Below, in pieces: positions 35,921-45,731 of a stretch of 55,429 nucleotides of DNA. The notes beneath the pieces were generated by a model that was given only the letters and a program-made list of their open reading frames with translations, had not been told where the DNA came from and ran no database searches. Both the position numbers and the translations under genes were made by a program. The first letter of the stretch is position 1, and every line of letters starts with the position of its first letter. The stretch is taken from assembly GCA_946481965.1 (NCBI GenBank), contig CAMLPN010000007.1:1-55429 (forward strand), written 5' to 3'. This DNA is from an uncultured Neisseriaceae bacterium (GTDB taxonomy: Bacteria > Pseudomonadota > Gammaproteobacteria > Burkholderiales > Neisseriaceae).

Positions 35921-36724
35921 ATCAAAATATTAAACGGATATTGAAATCATAATGGAAAAAGTATAAAAATTTTTCAAAAAATCTTGCGCAAAAAAATTAA
36001 GCAATTTCTTTAATATGCTGTTCTCAATCGAATTTTCATCACTCACACAAAAGCATTCTGATATCCATATCCCTATATTCCTAACAAAAACAAAACGATT
36101 TGTTATTCATTCTATAGCTATTTTGTAAGAAAGAATACATATGGGTGTAAACGCCATATCAACAATATTGATAATCAATATGGTCAACAAGCTGGTACAT
36201 CAAACATAGCTAAATCTTGTGTTCAAGTATTTCAGCCAGCCTATAAGGCTAAAATTCAAATTCATTTTATCAATGTTAACATTAGTTTTTTAAATATAAT
36301 TAATTCGCCAATTAAAAACGGTAATTTTCAATACTCCTTGTTTATTATTAGCAAGCCTTTTTATATTCTAATGGTATAAATAATGAATTAATCAAACTAG
36401 AGCTTACTACAATCATAAATACTTTTGAGTATTAGGCAAAAGTCATTTTAAGCTGAAATTTTGCAAAAAAATTACTCTATTGCTTCCGTTTCTTGTTTGA
36501 CTAATTTTAAATTGATGACAAACTTGCCATAAATGAATAGGAATGAATATTCTGTATCTAATTCCTAATAATAAGTACTCGACTAATCCAGAATCAATGC
36601 GCTGTAAAAAGCAGCAAATATTTTTCAAAATGTTCATTTTACTGCACTTCACTTATATTATTTAATTTTTCTAATTTGGCAGCATCATAACTAATCATCA
36701 GCTCATTAATGTTTACACCTATGT
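35921..36724. other. Long intergenic region between ilvD and recG
   Basis: About 800 bp, AT-rich. A 69-codon minus-strand frame (36443-36652) has no ribosome binding site and low-complexity sequence, so I do not call it. The recG promoter is presumably at the right-hand end of this stretch relative to recG (near 35950). Nothing else was recognised. Confidence 0.4.
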
Positions 36725-36766
36725 AAAAACAGTTCTGTTAAATACCCATTTAACAGAACTGTTTTT
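36725..36766. terminator. Strong bidirectional terminator downstream of ilvD
   Basis: Two 19-nt perfectly complementary arms (36725-36743 and 36748-36766) with a 4-nt loop ACCC; the arms include AAAAACAGTTCTG and CAGAACTGTTTTT. It ends 24 bp before the ilvD stop, in the orientation of ilvD. Confidence 0.9.
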
Positions 36767-36790
36767 ATACATATCATCAAAATCGTTATC

Positions 36791-38659
36791 TTAATCCTGT
36801 CGCTCCACCTGCGTTACGTCGCGTACAGCTCCGGTATCTGCACTGGTAGTCATAGCAGCATATGCACGTAATGCCACCGATACCTGTCGTTGTCGGTCAA
36901 GTGGTTTCCACGCTCGTGATCCACGGCTCTCCATTTCAGCGCGGCGTTGTTGCAATTGTTCATCAGAAACCGCTAAATGAATACGTCGTTGTGGAATATC
37001 AATTTCAATGATATCCCCCTCATGTACCAAACCGATATTACCGCCTTCGGCTGCTTCAGGTGATGCGTGCCCAATAGACAAACCGGATGTCCCGCCGGAA
37101 AAACGACCATCAGTAAGTAGAGCACAAGCCTTGCCCAAGCCTTTCGATTTCAGATAGCTAGTCGGATAAAGCATCTCTTGCATACCGGGACCACCTTTGG
37201 GTCCTTCATAGCGAATAACAACTACATCACCAGCGACAATCTGATTGCCCAGAATGGCGGCTACCGCTGCTTCCTGACTCTCAAATACCCGGGCGCGACC
37301 AGTAAATTTCAAAATACTGTCATCCACACCAGCCGTTTTCACTACACAACCACGTTTGGCTAGATTGCCGAACAAGACTGCTAAACCACCATCCTGTGAA
37401 TAAGCATGCTGTTTGTCACGAATACAGCCATTTTCCCGATCCAGATCCAGTGTTGACCACAAATTATTCTGGGAAAAGGGTTCAGTTGTTCTGATCCCGC
37501 CAGGGGCGGCTTGATAACGTTGTTTCGCTTCCGTATTCTCGGCATTGCTAATATCCCAATGGGCGATGGCATCTCCTAAAGTAGCCATATGTACCGTGGA
37601 TACCGAAGTATCCAGTAAACCGGCACGATTTAATTCCGCCAAGATAGCCATAACGCCACCGGCACGATGAACATCTTCCATGTGATATTTCTGCGTTGCG
37701 GGTGCCACTTTACACAGGCAGGGCACATGCTTACTCAACTGGTCTATATCTGCCATCTTGAAATTAACTCCGGCTTCAGTGGCAGCTGCCAGCAGATGCA
37801 ATACCGTATTGGTTGATCCGCCCATAGCAATATCCAGACTCATCGCATTATTAAAAGCAGCCTTAGTAGCAATACTACGTGGCAGTACGCTAGCGTCATC
37901 CTCTTCATAATATCTTTTCGCTAGACTAACAATACGACGACCAGCTTCGAGAAATAATTCTTTGCGTAATGCATGTGTAGCCAGCAGTGAACCATTGCCC
38001 GGTAAAGAAAGGCCTAATGCTTCGGTCAGACAGTTCATTGAATTAGCGGTAAACATACCTGAGCAGGAACCACATGTAGGGCAGGCACTACGTTCTACCA
38101 TTGCTACAGTTTCATCACTAATCTTATCGTTACCCGCTTCTATCATCGCATCAATAAGATCCAGTTTACGCATGCTTTTCTGACCATCAGTGCTGCCAAT
38201 GATTTTTCCGGCTTCCATAGGTCCGCCAGAAACAAAAATGGTCGGAATATTCAGACGCATAGAAGCCATCAGCATGCCCGGAGTAATCTTGTCACAGTTA
38301 GATATACATATCAGTGCATCAGCACAATGAGCATTGACCATATATTCAACACTATCAGCAATTAAATCGCGTGAGGGCAAACTATAGAGCATACCTTCAT
38401 GTCCCATCGCAATGCCATCATCAACAGCAATAGTATTAAATTCCTTAGCGATACCACCTGATTTTTCAATTTCACGGGCAACTAACTGACCAATGTTGTG
38501 TAAATGAACATGTCCCGGTACAAATTGAGTAAACGAGTTAGCAACTGCAATAATGGGTTTACCGAAATCATTTTCACCAACACCGGTGGCACGCCAGAGT
38601 GCACGGGCGCCGGCCATATTTCGACCATGAGTAGAAGTTTGAGAACGATATCGTGGCAT
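36791..38659 (-). CDS. ilvD: Dihydroxy-acid dehydratase
   Basis: IlvD dehydrates 2,3-dihydroxy-acids in the third step of isoleucine and valine synthesis and uses an iron-sulfur cluster. The 622 residues carry the cluster cysteines in [10 protein letters not shown] and [20 protein letters not shown], the Mg-binding [11 protein letters not shown], and [20 protein letters not shown] near the C-terminus. The length is typical. The N-terminus [20 protein letters not shown] is family-typical, supporting the start. It is not linked to other ilv genes here. Confidence 0.96.
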   Translation of the reverse strand: MPRYRSQTSTHGRNMAGARALWRATGVGENDFGKPIIAVANSFTQFVPGHVHLHNIGQLVAREIEKSGGIAKEFNTIAVDDGIAMGHEGMLYSLPSRDLIADSVEYMVNAHCADALICISNCDKITPGMLMASMRLNIPTIFVSGGPMEAGKIIGSTDGQKSMRKLDLIDAMIEAGNDKISDETVAMVERSACPTCGSCSGMFTANSMNCLTEALGLSLPGNGSLLATHALRKELFLEAGRRIVSLAKRYYEEDDASVLPRSIATKAAFNNAMSLDIAMGGSTNTVLHLLAAATEAGVNFKMADIDQLSKHVPCLCKVAPATQKYHMEDVHRAGGVMAILAELNRAGLLDTSVSTVHMATLGDAIAHWDISNAENTEAKQRYQAAPGGIRTTEPFSQNNLWSTLDLDRENGCIRDKQHAYSQDGGLAVLFGNLAKRGCVVKTAGVDDSILKFTGRARVFESQEAAVAAILGNQIVAGDVVVIRYEGPKGGPGMQEMLYPTSYLKSKGLGKACALLTDGRFSGGTSGLSIGHASPEAAEGGNIGLVHEGDIIEIDIPQRRIHLAVSDEQLQQRRAEMESRGSRAWKPLDRQRQVSVALRAYAAMTTSADTGAVRDVTQVERQD

Positions 38660-38995
38660 TTGAGAGTTCCTAATATAAATTTTTTTCTAAAAATGTAAAT
38701 CAACCTTCAAATAGTATACAGGCAGCTCAATATTGTAAACTTAATACTGTATTTAACTAAAAATAGTTATTCCGAAAATTCCCTAGGCCAGTGTGAATAT
38801 AAATCAAAACAATATTCGAATTTATTCTATCGTCCGTATACGAAAGATAGTTTAGTCAATTACCATTTATATAGTTATCAGTTGGCTTAAATTCTCTTCA
38901 TTACTGATAATCAAGTCAGTAAAAATCTCAGGCTAAAGCAGCTAAAATTGAGATATAACTGCCCATCATTTGCCGATTATCTTTTTTCCCTATGT
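38660..38995. other. Intergenic region upstream of ilvD
   Basis: About 335 bp, presumably with the ilvD promoter. No leader peptide rich in Ile/Val/Leu codons and no attenuator-like hairpin was found. Confidence 0.35.
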
Positions 38996-39085
38996 AAATA
39001 AATATCTATTTATTTAGCCAAAACAAATCATTGGTACTAGGTAACTATTATTTTTGTGGGGAAATGAGAGCAGTTTTTCTATGAA
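38996..39085. repeat. Direct repeat A, about 88 bp, flanking the RDD gene
   Basis: The segment contains CATTGGTACTAGGTAACTAT and GAGAGCAGTTTTTCTATG. A second copy, same orientation and roughly 85-90% identical by eye, lies at 40137-40227. The two copies bracket an RDD gene and an RDD fragment. Confidence 0.75.
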
Positions 39086-39185
39086 TTGAATATCAGTTTT
39101 GAATATGCTTATTTTAAAAATATTTACGAAGTAGTTAATTATTATAATTAATATTCCTTGTAATAAATTCTATTTAATTCATCTT

Positions 39186-39833
39186 CTATACCTTTACAAC
39201 AATGGTGTTAGCTATATAATCTTGCCAAGTGCGATGATTGGTTTTTTTATTGAACAGCATGATAAAACAAATGAATTGAAAGAGAAATTTATATAAAAAT
39301 AAAAAAAATAGAAATATATCGAATGATATATTGGTTATCATAATTGACTCTAATAACATTGAAATTATTGCTGGAATTGTATCGATTGGTAATAAAGCTA
39401 ATACAAAAATACAACTAGTAAGTATATTGAATATAATTTCGCGGTTGAAAACGATAATTGCAAATCCTGAACCTTGACCTGAAGTACTGATCACTCTAAT
39501 TTTCATTAATTTTTTTCCAATCGATTGCCCAGTTAGACTCATTTGCACCGCTTGCCAAATAAAAAATAGGTAGATAGGCCATAAAATATACCGAGATATA
39601 TACATTGGATTATAAGAATCATCAGTATAGAAAAATGAAAAGATTGGCTTTGTTGCATAGTCGTCTAAAAGAAACCATAATTCAAGCTCCGACATGCCAT
39701 ATTCAGTACTAAGCTGATGCATTACTATATATAAAATTAAATTATAAATAGTAATATTAATCAGGTATGCTGCAATTCTTTGCCAAGGTGAGGCTAATTC
39801 CACCTTGGCATTATTCTCAGTAATATAATGCAT
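39186..39833 (-). CDS. RDD-family membrane protein
   Basis: The 215 residues form an RDD domain: ASPWQRIAAYLINITI at the start (Trp-x-Arg-x-x-Ala in place of the R-D pair), WQAVQMSLTGQSIGKKLMKI in the middle with the conserved GxSxGKk, and HRTWQDYIANTIVVKV at the end. Four or five membrane segments lie at about 22-40, 83-100, 124-150, 155-175 and 180-200. RDD proteins are poorly understood; some act in ion homeostasis. The gene is flanked by direct repeats, and next to it lies a C-terminal fragment of a second RDD gene, suggesting a tandem duplication. Confidence 0.8.
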   Translation of the reverse strand: MHYITENNAKVELASPWQRIAAYLINITIYNLILYIVMHQLSTEYGMSELELWFLLDDYATKPIFSFFYTDDSYNPMYISRYILWPIYLFFIWQAVQMSLTGQSIGKKLMKIRVISTSGQGSGFAIIVFNREIIFNILTSCIFVLALLPIDTIPAIISMLLESIMITNISFDIFLFFLFLYKFLFQFICFIMLFNKKTNHRTWQDYIANTIVVKV

Positions 39834-40001
39834 AAGTTTATGACTTCATTTAATAATGGCTCAGTAATAGTGGTCAATCAGTTAAAAATAGCTGAATTAA
39901 GCATTTAAGACACCTTTTTATATTAAATATATCGATTTATTCCTGACCATATTTCAATCGTTTAATATCTATGAAAATTCAGCTAATTATAATTTTCTGG
40001 A

Positions 40002-40130
40002 TTAAGCTTTAATAACCAATGTTTTGGCTAATAAATCCTGAGGTGTATATCGATTATTACTTGTTATAAATAGTATAATTAAGCAAGCTATTGTAGGTAT
40101 ATATGAAAGAAAATTCGAAAAATATTTCAT
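40002..40130 (-). pseudogene. C-terminal fragment of a second RDD-family gene
   Basis: The 42-codon frame reads MKYFSNFLSYIPTIACLIIL and ends RYTPQDLLAKTLVIKA. This resembles the end of the intact RDD protein next door (RTWQDYIANTIVVKV). It has only one membrane segment left, and the sequence upstream is replaced by repeat B. Confidence 0.55.
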
Positions 40131-40136
40131 TCATAG

Positions 40137-40227
40137 TAAATAAATTTCTATCCATTTAGCTAAAACAACTCATTGGTACTAGGTAGCTATTATTTCTATG
40201 GAAAAATGAGAGCAGTTTTTCTATGCT
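40137..40227. repeat. Direct repeat B, partner of the repeat at 38996-39085
   Basis: This is the same approximately 88-bp unit (CATTGGTACTAGGTAGCTAT, GAGAGCAGTTTTTCTATG) in the same orientation. It lies directly at the truncated 5' side of the RDD fragment. Confidence 0.75.
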
Positions 40228-40519
40228 AAGATAATCTCAATTTCTTTATCGGAATTAACGGAATTATTTTGATTTACCATTAAATTTGAGTTATTTTGAT
40301 AGACATTCATTTTGTTCTCAATTATGAACTTTACTTATGATGGGTTAAATTATAAATAATATTGGTAAATCTATTTTATATCAAGATATCTTTCGTACTC
40401 ATTTCATTTTTTTAGTTACTATATTTCTATAATTCTTTACAATCTAAAGTATATAATCTTTAAATTTTTAATTCTAATAAGTTTTACATAAATTATCATA
40501 ATGACTATGAAGTATGATA

Positions 40520-40710
40520 TTTATCGAATACAGGTATTGAATTTGCATATAGTTAAAATCTGCAACAAGCAAGAAATAAACGGAAAATGGTAAGAGATAT
40601 ATAATATAAAAAGACCGCATGAAACAATAAATGATTTGATAAAAGTTGAATAAAGAACATGAAACAAAGGGCATGGTTATGTTCTTGATTTGTGTATTAA
40701 CAATGAGATA
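40520..40710 (+). pseudogene. 3' remnant of the IS3-type element (copy 2)
   Basis: The DNA is similar to 1170-1360: TATCGAATACAGGTATTGAA, then AAAATCTGCAACAAGCAAG, AAAAGACCGCATGAAACAA, AATGATTTGATA and AACATGAAACAAA. The translated traces correspond to the transposase C-terminus (RPxEaLNDLIxxE). The terminal sequence at 40691-40710 (TGTGTATTAACAATG) follows. No open frame remains. Confidence 0.7.
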
Positions 40711-40741
40711 TCTATATTATGATTTATTTGATTCAAAATAC

Positions 40742-40772
40742 AAAAACAGGTATCAATAAATCGATACCTGTA
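40742..40772 (-). terminator. Terminator of the ribH-nusB operon
   Basis: On the minus strand ACAGGTATC and GATACCTGT pair perfectly around an 8-nt loop and are followed by TTTTTG. It lies about 30 bp after the nusB stop. Confidence 0.85.
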
Positions 40773-40799
40773 TTATAAAAATTGGTTGAGTGAAGAAGA

Positions 40800-41216
40800 T
40801 TAGGATCTTAATTCGGTAGAAAGTTTATCTAATATCCCATTGATAAATTTATAGCCATCAGTACCACCAAAAATTTTAGTAATTTCAATGGCTTCGTTAA
40901 TAATTACCGGATGAGGAGTTTCGGGCATAGCGGATAATTCATGACAGGCCATGAGTAAAACAGCTCGTTCTACGGCATTGAGTTCATCTTCATGACGGTC
41001 AAGCAGCGGACGAATACGTTTCATGTATTCACGCTGATTATTATAAGCACCAAAGAAAATCTGGTTAAATAGTTCATTATCTGCTTTGGAAAAATGTTCA
41101 TTATCACGAATATTCTGAGCAATGATTGCAGCAGATTCATCTTTGTTGAGTTGCGCCTGATACAATGCTTGTACCGCAAACTGACGCGCTCGGCGGCGCG
41201 GGGTGATCATTGACAT
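40800..41216 (-). CDS. nusB: Transcription antitermination factor NusB
   Basis: NusB is an all-helical protein that binds boxA RNA with NusE and takes part in rRNA antitermination. The 138 residues show the family pattern: TPRRRARQFAVQALYQ at the N-terminus, a central LLDRHEDELNAVERAVLLMACHEL, and VIINEAIEITKIFGGTDGYK with FINGILDKL at the end. I chose ATG 41216 because AAGGA lies about 10 nt upstream of it but is too close to the ATG at 41225. It is 21 nt behind ribH, a classic conserved pair. Confidence 0.94.
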   Translation of the reverse strand: MSMITPRRRARQFAVQALYQAQLNKDESAAIIAQNIRDNEHFSKADNELFNQIFFGAYNNQREYMKRIRPLLDRHEDELNAVERAVLLMACHELSAMPETPHPVIINEAIEITKIFGGTDGYKFINGILDKLSTELRS

Positions 41217-41237
41217 AGGTAACATGTCCTTAATAAA

Positions 41238-41690
41238 TTAATATTCAATTTTTAAAAGATTGGCCATTTCCACTGCTACAAAAGCAGCCTCACTACCCTT
41301 GATTGACATACGTGCAATTGCCTGCGCATCATTTTCTGTCGTCAAAATGGCGTTTGCAATCGGGATTTGGTGTTCTAAGCTGATTTGTGATACGCCAGCA
41401 GCAGCCTCATTGGCAACTAGCTCGAAATGGTAGGTTTCACCGCGTATAACCACACCGACAGCGATTAATGCATCAAATTTTTTGCTTTGAGCCATACTTT
41501 GTAAAATTAGAGGGATCTCCAGCGCACCTGGTACTGTAGCTAGAGTGATATCGTTGGCATTGACCCCAAGCTTCTGTAAACGATCTGTACAAGCATGTAC
41601 CAGTTCAGTACCAATCGGATTGGTAAAACGTGCCTGTACAATGCCTATACGTAATCCATTACCGTTATGGTTTGGAATCAGGGTCTTCAT
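41238..41690 (-). CDS. ribH: 6,7-dimethyl-8-ribityllumazine synthase
   Basis: RibH makes the penultimate compound of riboflavin synthesis. The 150 residues contain [20 protein letters not shown] at the start, [40 protein letters not shown] with the catalytic His in YHFELV, and [20 protein letters not shown]. The length matches. It is the first gene of the ribH-nusB operon; ribBA and ribE lie upstream as separate units. Confidence 0.95.
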   Translation of the reverse strand: MKTLIPNHNGNGLRIGIVQARFTNPIGTELVHACTDRLQKLGVNANDITLATVPGALEIPLILQSMAQSKKFDALIAVGVVIRGETYHFELVANEAAAGVSQISLEHQIPIANAILTTENDAQAIARMSIKGSEAAFVAVEMANLLKIEY

Positions 41691-42029
41691 TTTATTTCCT
41701 TATTAAGATTAAATGAGAGCTAAAAAAGCAACATTATAAATAATTTTCTTTCATCCATTATAACCCCTATACAAGATTAATTATATTGAGTTGGGTTGCT
41801 TCATTATTTTGTATAACGCAAAATCATGTATCTTTTATCAACTTATTATTTACCTAATTTTTTCAATACGAATCAGTTCTAATTTACATCTGTTTATCTC
41901 TCATGAATAAAAGTCTTTGAAGTATGGGAATACGCCTTCTTCATTATCATTAAATCAAGGCATTGTTAAACATGTTTGATCCAACTTTTTCTTTAATAAT
42001 GGGAAGGTGCTTTTTTGCCTTTGGATCGA
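41691..42029. other. AT-rich region upstream of ribH
   Basis: About 340 bp. It contains the likely ribH promoter but no recognisable FMN riboswitch (no conserved RFN blocks). No gene is supported. Confidence 0.35.
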
Positions 42030-42096
42030 ATATAGAAACATGAAACAAATAACATCACTTTCTACTTAGTTTGTGTACTAACAATGGAATATTTAC
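42030..42096 (+). pseudogene. 3' remnant of the IS3-type element (copy 3)
   Basis: ATATAGAAACATGAAACAAA and then TTTGTGTACTAACAATGGAA with ATTTACAC match the ends of the remnants at 1300-1366 and 40620-40710. Only the extreme 3' end is left. Confidence 0.65.
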
Positions 42097-42341
42097 ACTA
42101 ACTCAGTATATTTTTCAGTCATGATATTCTTATGTCTTATTTATAGCGCCCTTCTTTAACTCGATTTTCTGTTTCTGATTTTTTAAATTTAATACAATTA
42201 AATATACTGGTCATTATTTAATACGTTCATTTTTCATTATTGAGCTTTGAATGTGCCCAACTGAAAATAAATGAGCTGCGTTTGTCTGTGTTGATTAATT
42301 GATTGGTTAATCTTATCGAATCCAATGCGTAGGTAGTATGA
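42097..42341. other. Short AT-rich spacer
   Basis: This lies between the IS remnant and the EamA transporter stop. Nothing was recognised. Confidence 0.3.
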
Positions 42342-43241
42342 CTATACTTTTTCTTCATTGTTATGCTGTGATTTTAATGACCCCATATAGATGGCTGTTA
42401 ATGTTATCGCTGTACCTGTCCATTGAATAAAATCAATCGGTTTATGCAGTAAGAAATAATCAATTATGATAGCGGCAATTGGTTCACTTAACAGCAATAA
42501 TCCTGTTATAGTCAGCGATAATAGTGGAACCGCGTAGGCAACCAGTCCCCAGGCAAAACACTGCATAACTACACCATAAATCAGTATTAAGATAATATCA
42601 GTAATATTGCTTGGCCAGAGACGATGATAATCAAATAAAATTGTGGGCACAATTAAAATGGCCACACCGCCAATACTGATTAACAGCATTAATGGAAAAA
42701 TAGATATTTTTTCTACTTTTTGAGCTTGTCGAATGCAGGCCATAGAAGATGCTAATCCAGCACCGGAAATTAAGCCGATAAATATCCCATACCCTCCCTG
42801 TAGGTTATGTTTCAGTTCTGGATAAGCAATCAATATCACGCCAACGATTGACAGTAATAAGCTAAATAATTGCAACTTAGTTTGACGTTCTCCAAAGAAA
42901 AACCAGGCTATGGCAGCCAGAAAAAATATCTGCATGCTGTTGAGTAATGTTGAAATTCCCGGTCCAACAGCATGAATACTTTCGTGCCAGAATGCCAGAT
43001 CAAAACCTAAAAATATACCTGACAAAACAGCGAAACGTCGGGCTCGCTTGTTTTGCGGCAATTTTTGACCAAATCGGCATGCCAGTATCCAGAAAACAAT
43101 ACCGCCAATTAATATTCGCCATAATGCGATAGCATAGGAACCGACGGAAACAAATTTAACAATGAGGCTACCTAGTCCGAAAACAACGCAGCCAACAATT
43201 AAACCTGAAGCAGCCCATTTTTGCGGAGTTAGTTGCATCAA
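42342..43241 (-). CDS. EamA/DMT-superfamily transporter
   Basis: The 299 residues hold ten predicted membrane helices in two EamA repeats (about 12-135 and 150-285). The first has GIFLGFDLAFWHESIHAVGPGISTLLNSMQIFFLAAIAWFFFGER in outline (typical of the family), the second ITGLLLLSEPIAAIIIDYFLLHKP. Members export amino acids, nucleosides or other metabolites; the substrate cannot be read from sequence. It appears to be a single-gene unit with a DUS-like inverted repeat upstream. Confidence 0.87.
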   Translation of the reverse strand: MMQLTPQKWAASGLIVGCVVFGLGSLIVKFVSVGSYAIALWRILIGGIVFWILACRFGQKLPQNKRARRFAVLSGIFLGFDLAFWHESIHAVGPGISTLLNSMQIFFLAAIAWFFFGERQTKLQLFSLLLSIVGVILIAYPELKHNLQGGYGIFIGLISGAGLASSMACIRQAQKVEKISIFPLMLLISIGGVAILIVPTILFDYHRLWPSNITDIILILIYGVVMQCFAWGLVAYAVPLLSLTITGLLLLSEPIAAIIIDYFLLHKPIDFIQWTGTAITLTAIYMGSLKSQHNNEEKV

Positions 43242-43269
43242 TGATGATCCTCTAATCCAAAATCAGAAT

Positions 43270-43319
43270 AGGCTGTCTGAATTAGCTACAGTATAAGTAG
43301 CATAGTTTAGACAGCCTTA
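43270..43319. repeat. Inverted pair of a DUS-like 12-mer
   Basis: AGGCTGTCTGAA at 43270-43281 is mirrored by TTTAGACAGCCT at 43307-43318. It differs from the neisserial DUS (GCCGTCTGAA core) by one base in the core. There is no T-run, so it is probably not a simple terminator, although it lies 3' of ribBA. Confidence 0.5.
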
Positions 43320-43379
43320 AATAGTATTTAATGGCATCTACTGAACTGAAATATAGTTCGATTAGATAAAAAATAATGA

Positions 43380-44465
43380 TTAATGTAATTCTTCAAAGCC
43401 GATAACTTCTAAACCAAAACCATGCAAACCGGTGAAGGCTGAAGGCTTACCAAGTACTCGCATTCGTTTGACCTTAAGCCCGGCTAAGATCTGTGCACCA
43501 ATACCAAATGTTTTACTATCCCATTGTCTAGCCTGATGTGCTCCCTTCGGTAGCGTCCTGTCCAGCAAGGTAGCTCCGGTTTCAGTACGGTGCATCAGGA
43601 TAACAATGCCTGCCTGTGCTTGCTGAATACGTTGCATCGCTGCGGGTAAAGACCAACTGTGATATTTATCTTCTTGAAGAAAATCTATGGCACTGAATGG
43701 TTCATGTACACGAACAACAACTTCATCTGCTTGAGCAGGGTCACCTTTTACTAATGCCAGATGAGTTTCGCCAGATAGCTGGTCTACATAAACATGCTGG
43801 GTAAAATCGCCACATATGGTATGAATGTTATTTACCCCTAGCTCTTCAATCAGGCACTCATGACGACTACGGTATTCAATTAAATCAGCAATTGTGCCGA
43901 TTTTTATGTTGTGTTGCTGTGCAAATACTTCTAATTCAGGCATTCTGGCCATGGTGCCATCGTCATTAATTATTTCACAAATAACCGCTGCCGGGGTTAA
44001 ACCAGCCATTCTGGCCAGATCCACGCTGCCTTCAGTATGGCCGGTACGTACCAAAACGCCACCTTTAACTGCTCGTAATGGAAAAATATGACCAGGTTGG
44101 ACAATATCTTCTGCTCTGGCGGTAGGAGATACAGCTACCTGCACCGTATGTGCTCGGTCAGCTGCAGATATACCCGTGCTAATACCATGCGCAGCTTCGA
44201 TAGAAACAGTGAAATTGGTACCATATTGAGCACCATTATGCTCTGTCATTAACGGTAACCGCAGTTTATCAACAATTTGTTCATCCAAAGGTAAACAAAC
44301 TAAACCACGAGCATGTTTAATCATAAAGTTGATGGCTTCAGGGGTCACAAACTGAGCAGCCATAATTAAATCGCCTTCATTTTCGCGATTTTCTGCATCA
44401 GTAAGAATAACCATTTTGCCGGCTTTAATGTCGGCAATAATTTCAGGAATGGTGGCAATGCTCAT
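43380..44465 (-). CDS. ribBA: 3,4-dihydroxy-2-butanone-4-phosphate synthase fused to a degenerate GTP cyclohydrolase II-like domain
   Basis: Residues 1-200 are a complete DHBP synthase: [20 protein letters not shown] with the catalytic acidic patch, then [50 protein letters not shown], and [13 protein letters not shown]. Residues 205-361 have the GTP cyclohydrolase II fold. The zinc motif (normally C-x10-C-x-C around [20 protein letters not shown]) is replaced by [20 protein letters not shown] without cysteine, so cyclohydrolase activity is unlikely. This RibB-with-degenerate-RibA form is known in proteobacteria. A separate ribA must be elsewhere. I chose ATG 44465; the frame opens four codons upstream at a TTG. 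Confidence 0.9.
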   Translation of the reverse strand: MSIATIPEIIADIKAGKMVILTDAENRENEGDLIMAAQFVTPEAINFMIKHARGLVCLPLDEQIVDKLRLPLMTEHNGAQYGTNFTVSIEAAHGISTGISAADRAHTVQVAVSPTARAEDIVQPGHIFPLRAVKGGVLVRTGHTEGSVDLARMAGLTPAAVICEIINDDGTMARMPELEVFAQQHNIKIGTIADLIEYRSRHECLIEELGVNNIHTICGDFTQHVYVDQLSGETHLALVKGDPAQADEVVVRVHEPFSAIDFLQEDKYHSWSLPAAMQRIQQAQAGIVILMHRTETGATLLDRTLPKGAHQARQWDSKTFGIGAQILAGLKVKRMRVLGKPSAFTGLHGFGLEVIGFEELH

Positions 44466-45104
44466 GATAGTAAACAAGGCTCCCTTGGTAAAATGAGAGC
44501 TATTTTACTCTGTATTACAGCGTATTGCTTGTTTTTATCAGCATGGATAGAAGTAGAATTTATTTAATGGTGGTGGAAGCCAATATTATTTCATTACCAT
44601 TATCAAGAAATGCTGAAGCAAAACCCAAATTGATATTTTCGATTAAGTTTAATTTCTCAATTCAATTTAAGACAAATAACTTTCAGTTACAGATATTCTT
44701 CCTGATAAATTTATTAACCATAGAATTTGTTTGGTTTTTACTCATAATATGATGCCATTTCGATGAGAATTTTCAATATATTTTTCTTTATCATAAAATG
44801 GCTTTAAAGAGTTTAGGTTGATATTTAAAAATTATTAATTTGATAAAAGTAAGATAGATAAGATTGTCTAATAAATTTCAATAGGGTTTAACGGATATTG
44901 AATGAGATGAATTATCTATAAACTTTTAAAGAAATCTGAGATTTTTAAACAAATAACATTTATTTAAGTGAAATGGTTATGAAATATATTTATACTAGTA
45001 GAGTAAGTTATAAATATAAATAAAATTATTATATGATTTTGTCATATTAATACATAAATATAATTCATTACTTTCAGCAATTACTTAGCTAATCTTAAAT
45101 TGGA
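44466..45104. other. AT-rich region between ribE and ribBA
   Basis: About 640 bp. No FMN riboswitch consensus, no hairpin with T-run and no supported gene. The ribBA promoter should be within the first 150 bp on the left side. Confidence 0.35.
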
Positions 45105-45731
45105 TTAATTTTTATCTGCTTTGTTGCCATGCAATTGCATATATGTACGTACTGTATCAACAATTGCCTGCGTTTGTGCATCTAATTCTATATTAATACA
45201 GTCATTTAGCTGACAGGTTCCAAATAAAGTACGGTTCATGGTTTCAGGGATCAGATGTACATTAAATTCATTTTCAGTTACGTCGCCGATGGTGAGGCTA
45301 CAGCCGTTGAGACCAATAAATCCTTTAGTAAGAATATAAGGGGCGGCAATTTCAGGGAGATTGAACCAAACTGTACGATTGTTTTGTGTGTCTTCTATTT
45401 TGCTTATTGTGGTTGTAGTGAATATATGACCACTCATAATATGCCCACCAATTTCATCACCATAGCGGGCTGCGCGCTCAATGTTAACAGCATCACCAAT
45501 CTGTAATTGCCCTAAATTGGTTTTAGCCAGACTTTCAGCCATCACATCGAAAGAAACTTCATCTCCAGAAATTGATGTAATTGTCAGACAACAGCCATTA
45601 TTGGCAATAGAGGCACCAATAGTCAGATTATCACTGCAACCAATTGGGAGGCGTACTTGTATAGTGCGTAAATTATCTTGCTCAATAATATTGGTAATGA
45701 TACCTAAGCCTTGAACAATACCTGTAAACAT
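45105..45731 (-). CDS. ribE: Riboflavin synthase
   Basis: The enzyme dismutates two lumazine molecules into riboflavin. The 208 residues show the internal duplication of the alpha-type enzyme: MFTGIVQGLGIITNI, IANNGCCLTITSISGDEVSF in the first barrel, and GHIMSGHIFTTTTI, GFIGLNGCSLTIGDVTENEF in the second. CCLT in place of the commoner V-CLTV and NGCSLT are the substrate-site motifs. The length is normal. It is the third riboflavin gene of the region, all on the minus strand. Confidence 0.94.
   Translation of the reverse strand: MFTGIVQGLGIITNIIEQDNLRTIQVRLPIGCSDNLTIGASIANNGCCLTITSISGDEVSFDVMAESLAKTNLGQLQIGDAVNIERAARYGDEIGGHIMSGHIFTTTTISKIEDTQNNRTVWFNLPEIAAPYILTKGFIGLNGCSLTIGDVTENEFNVHLIPETMNRTLFGTCQLNDCINIELDAQTQAIVDTVRTYMQLHGNKADKN

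Noticed and set aside
36443-36652. 69-codon minus-strand frame
   Set aside because: No ribosome binding site, composition follows local AT bias, and no neighbour or motif supports it.
40474-40674. 66-codon minus-strand frame
   Set aside because: It lies antisense within the IS3-type remnant and is explained by that relic.
41691-42341. Possible FMN riboswitch upstream of ribH, ribBA or ribE
   Set aside because: I looked for the conserved RFN blocks upstream of all three riboflavin genes and found none.
44525-44752. 75-codon plus-strand frame beside ribBA
   Set aside because: No ribosome binding site, low-complexity AT-rich translation, and it lies in the ribBA promoter region.
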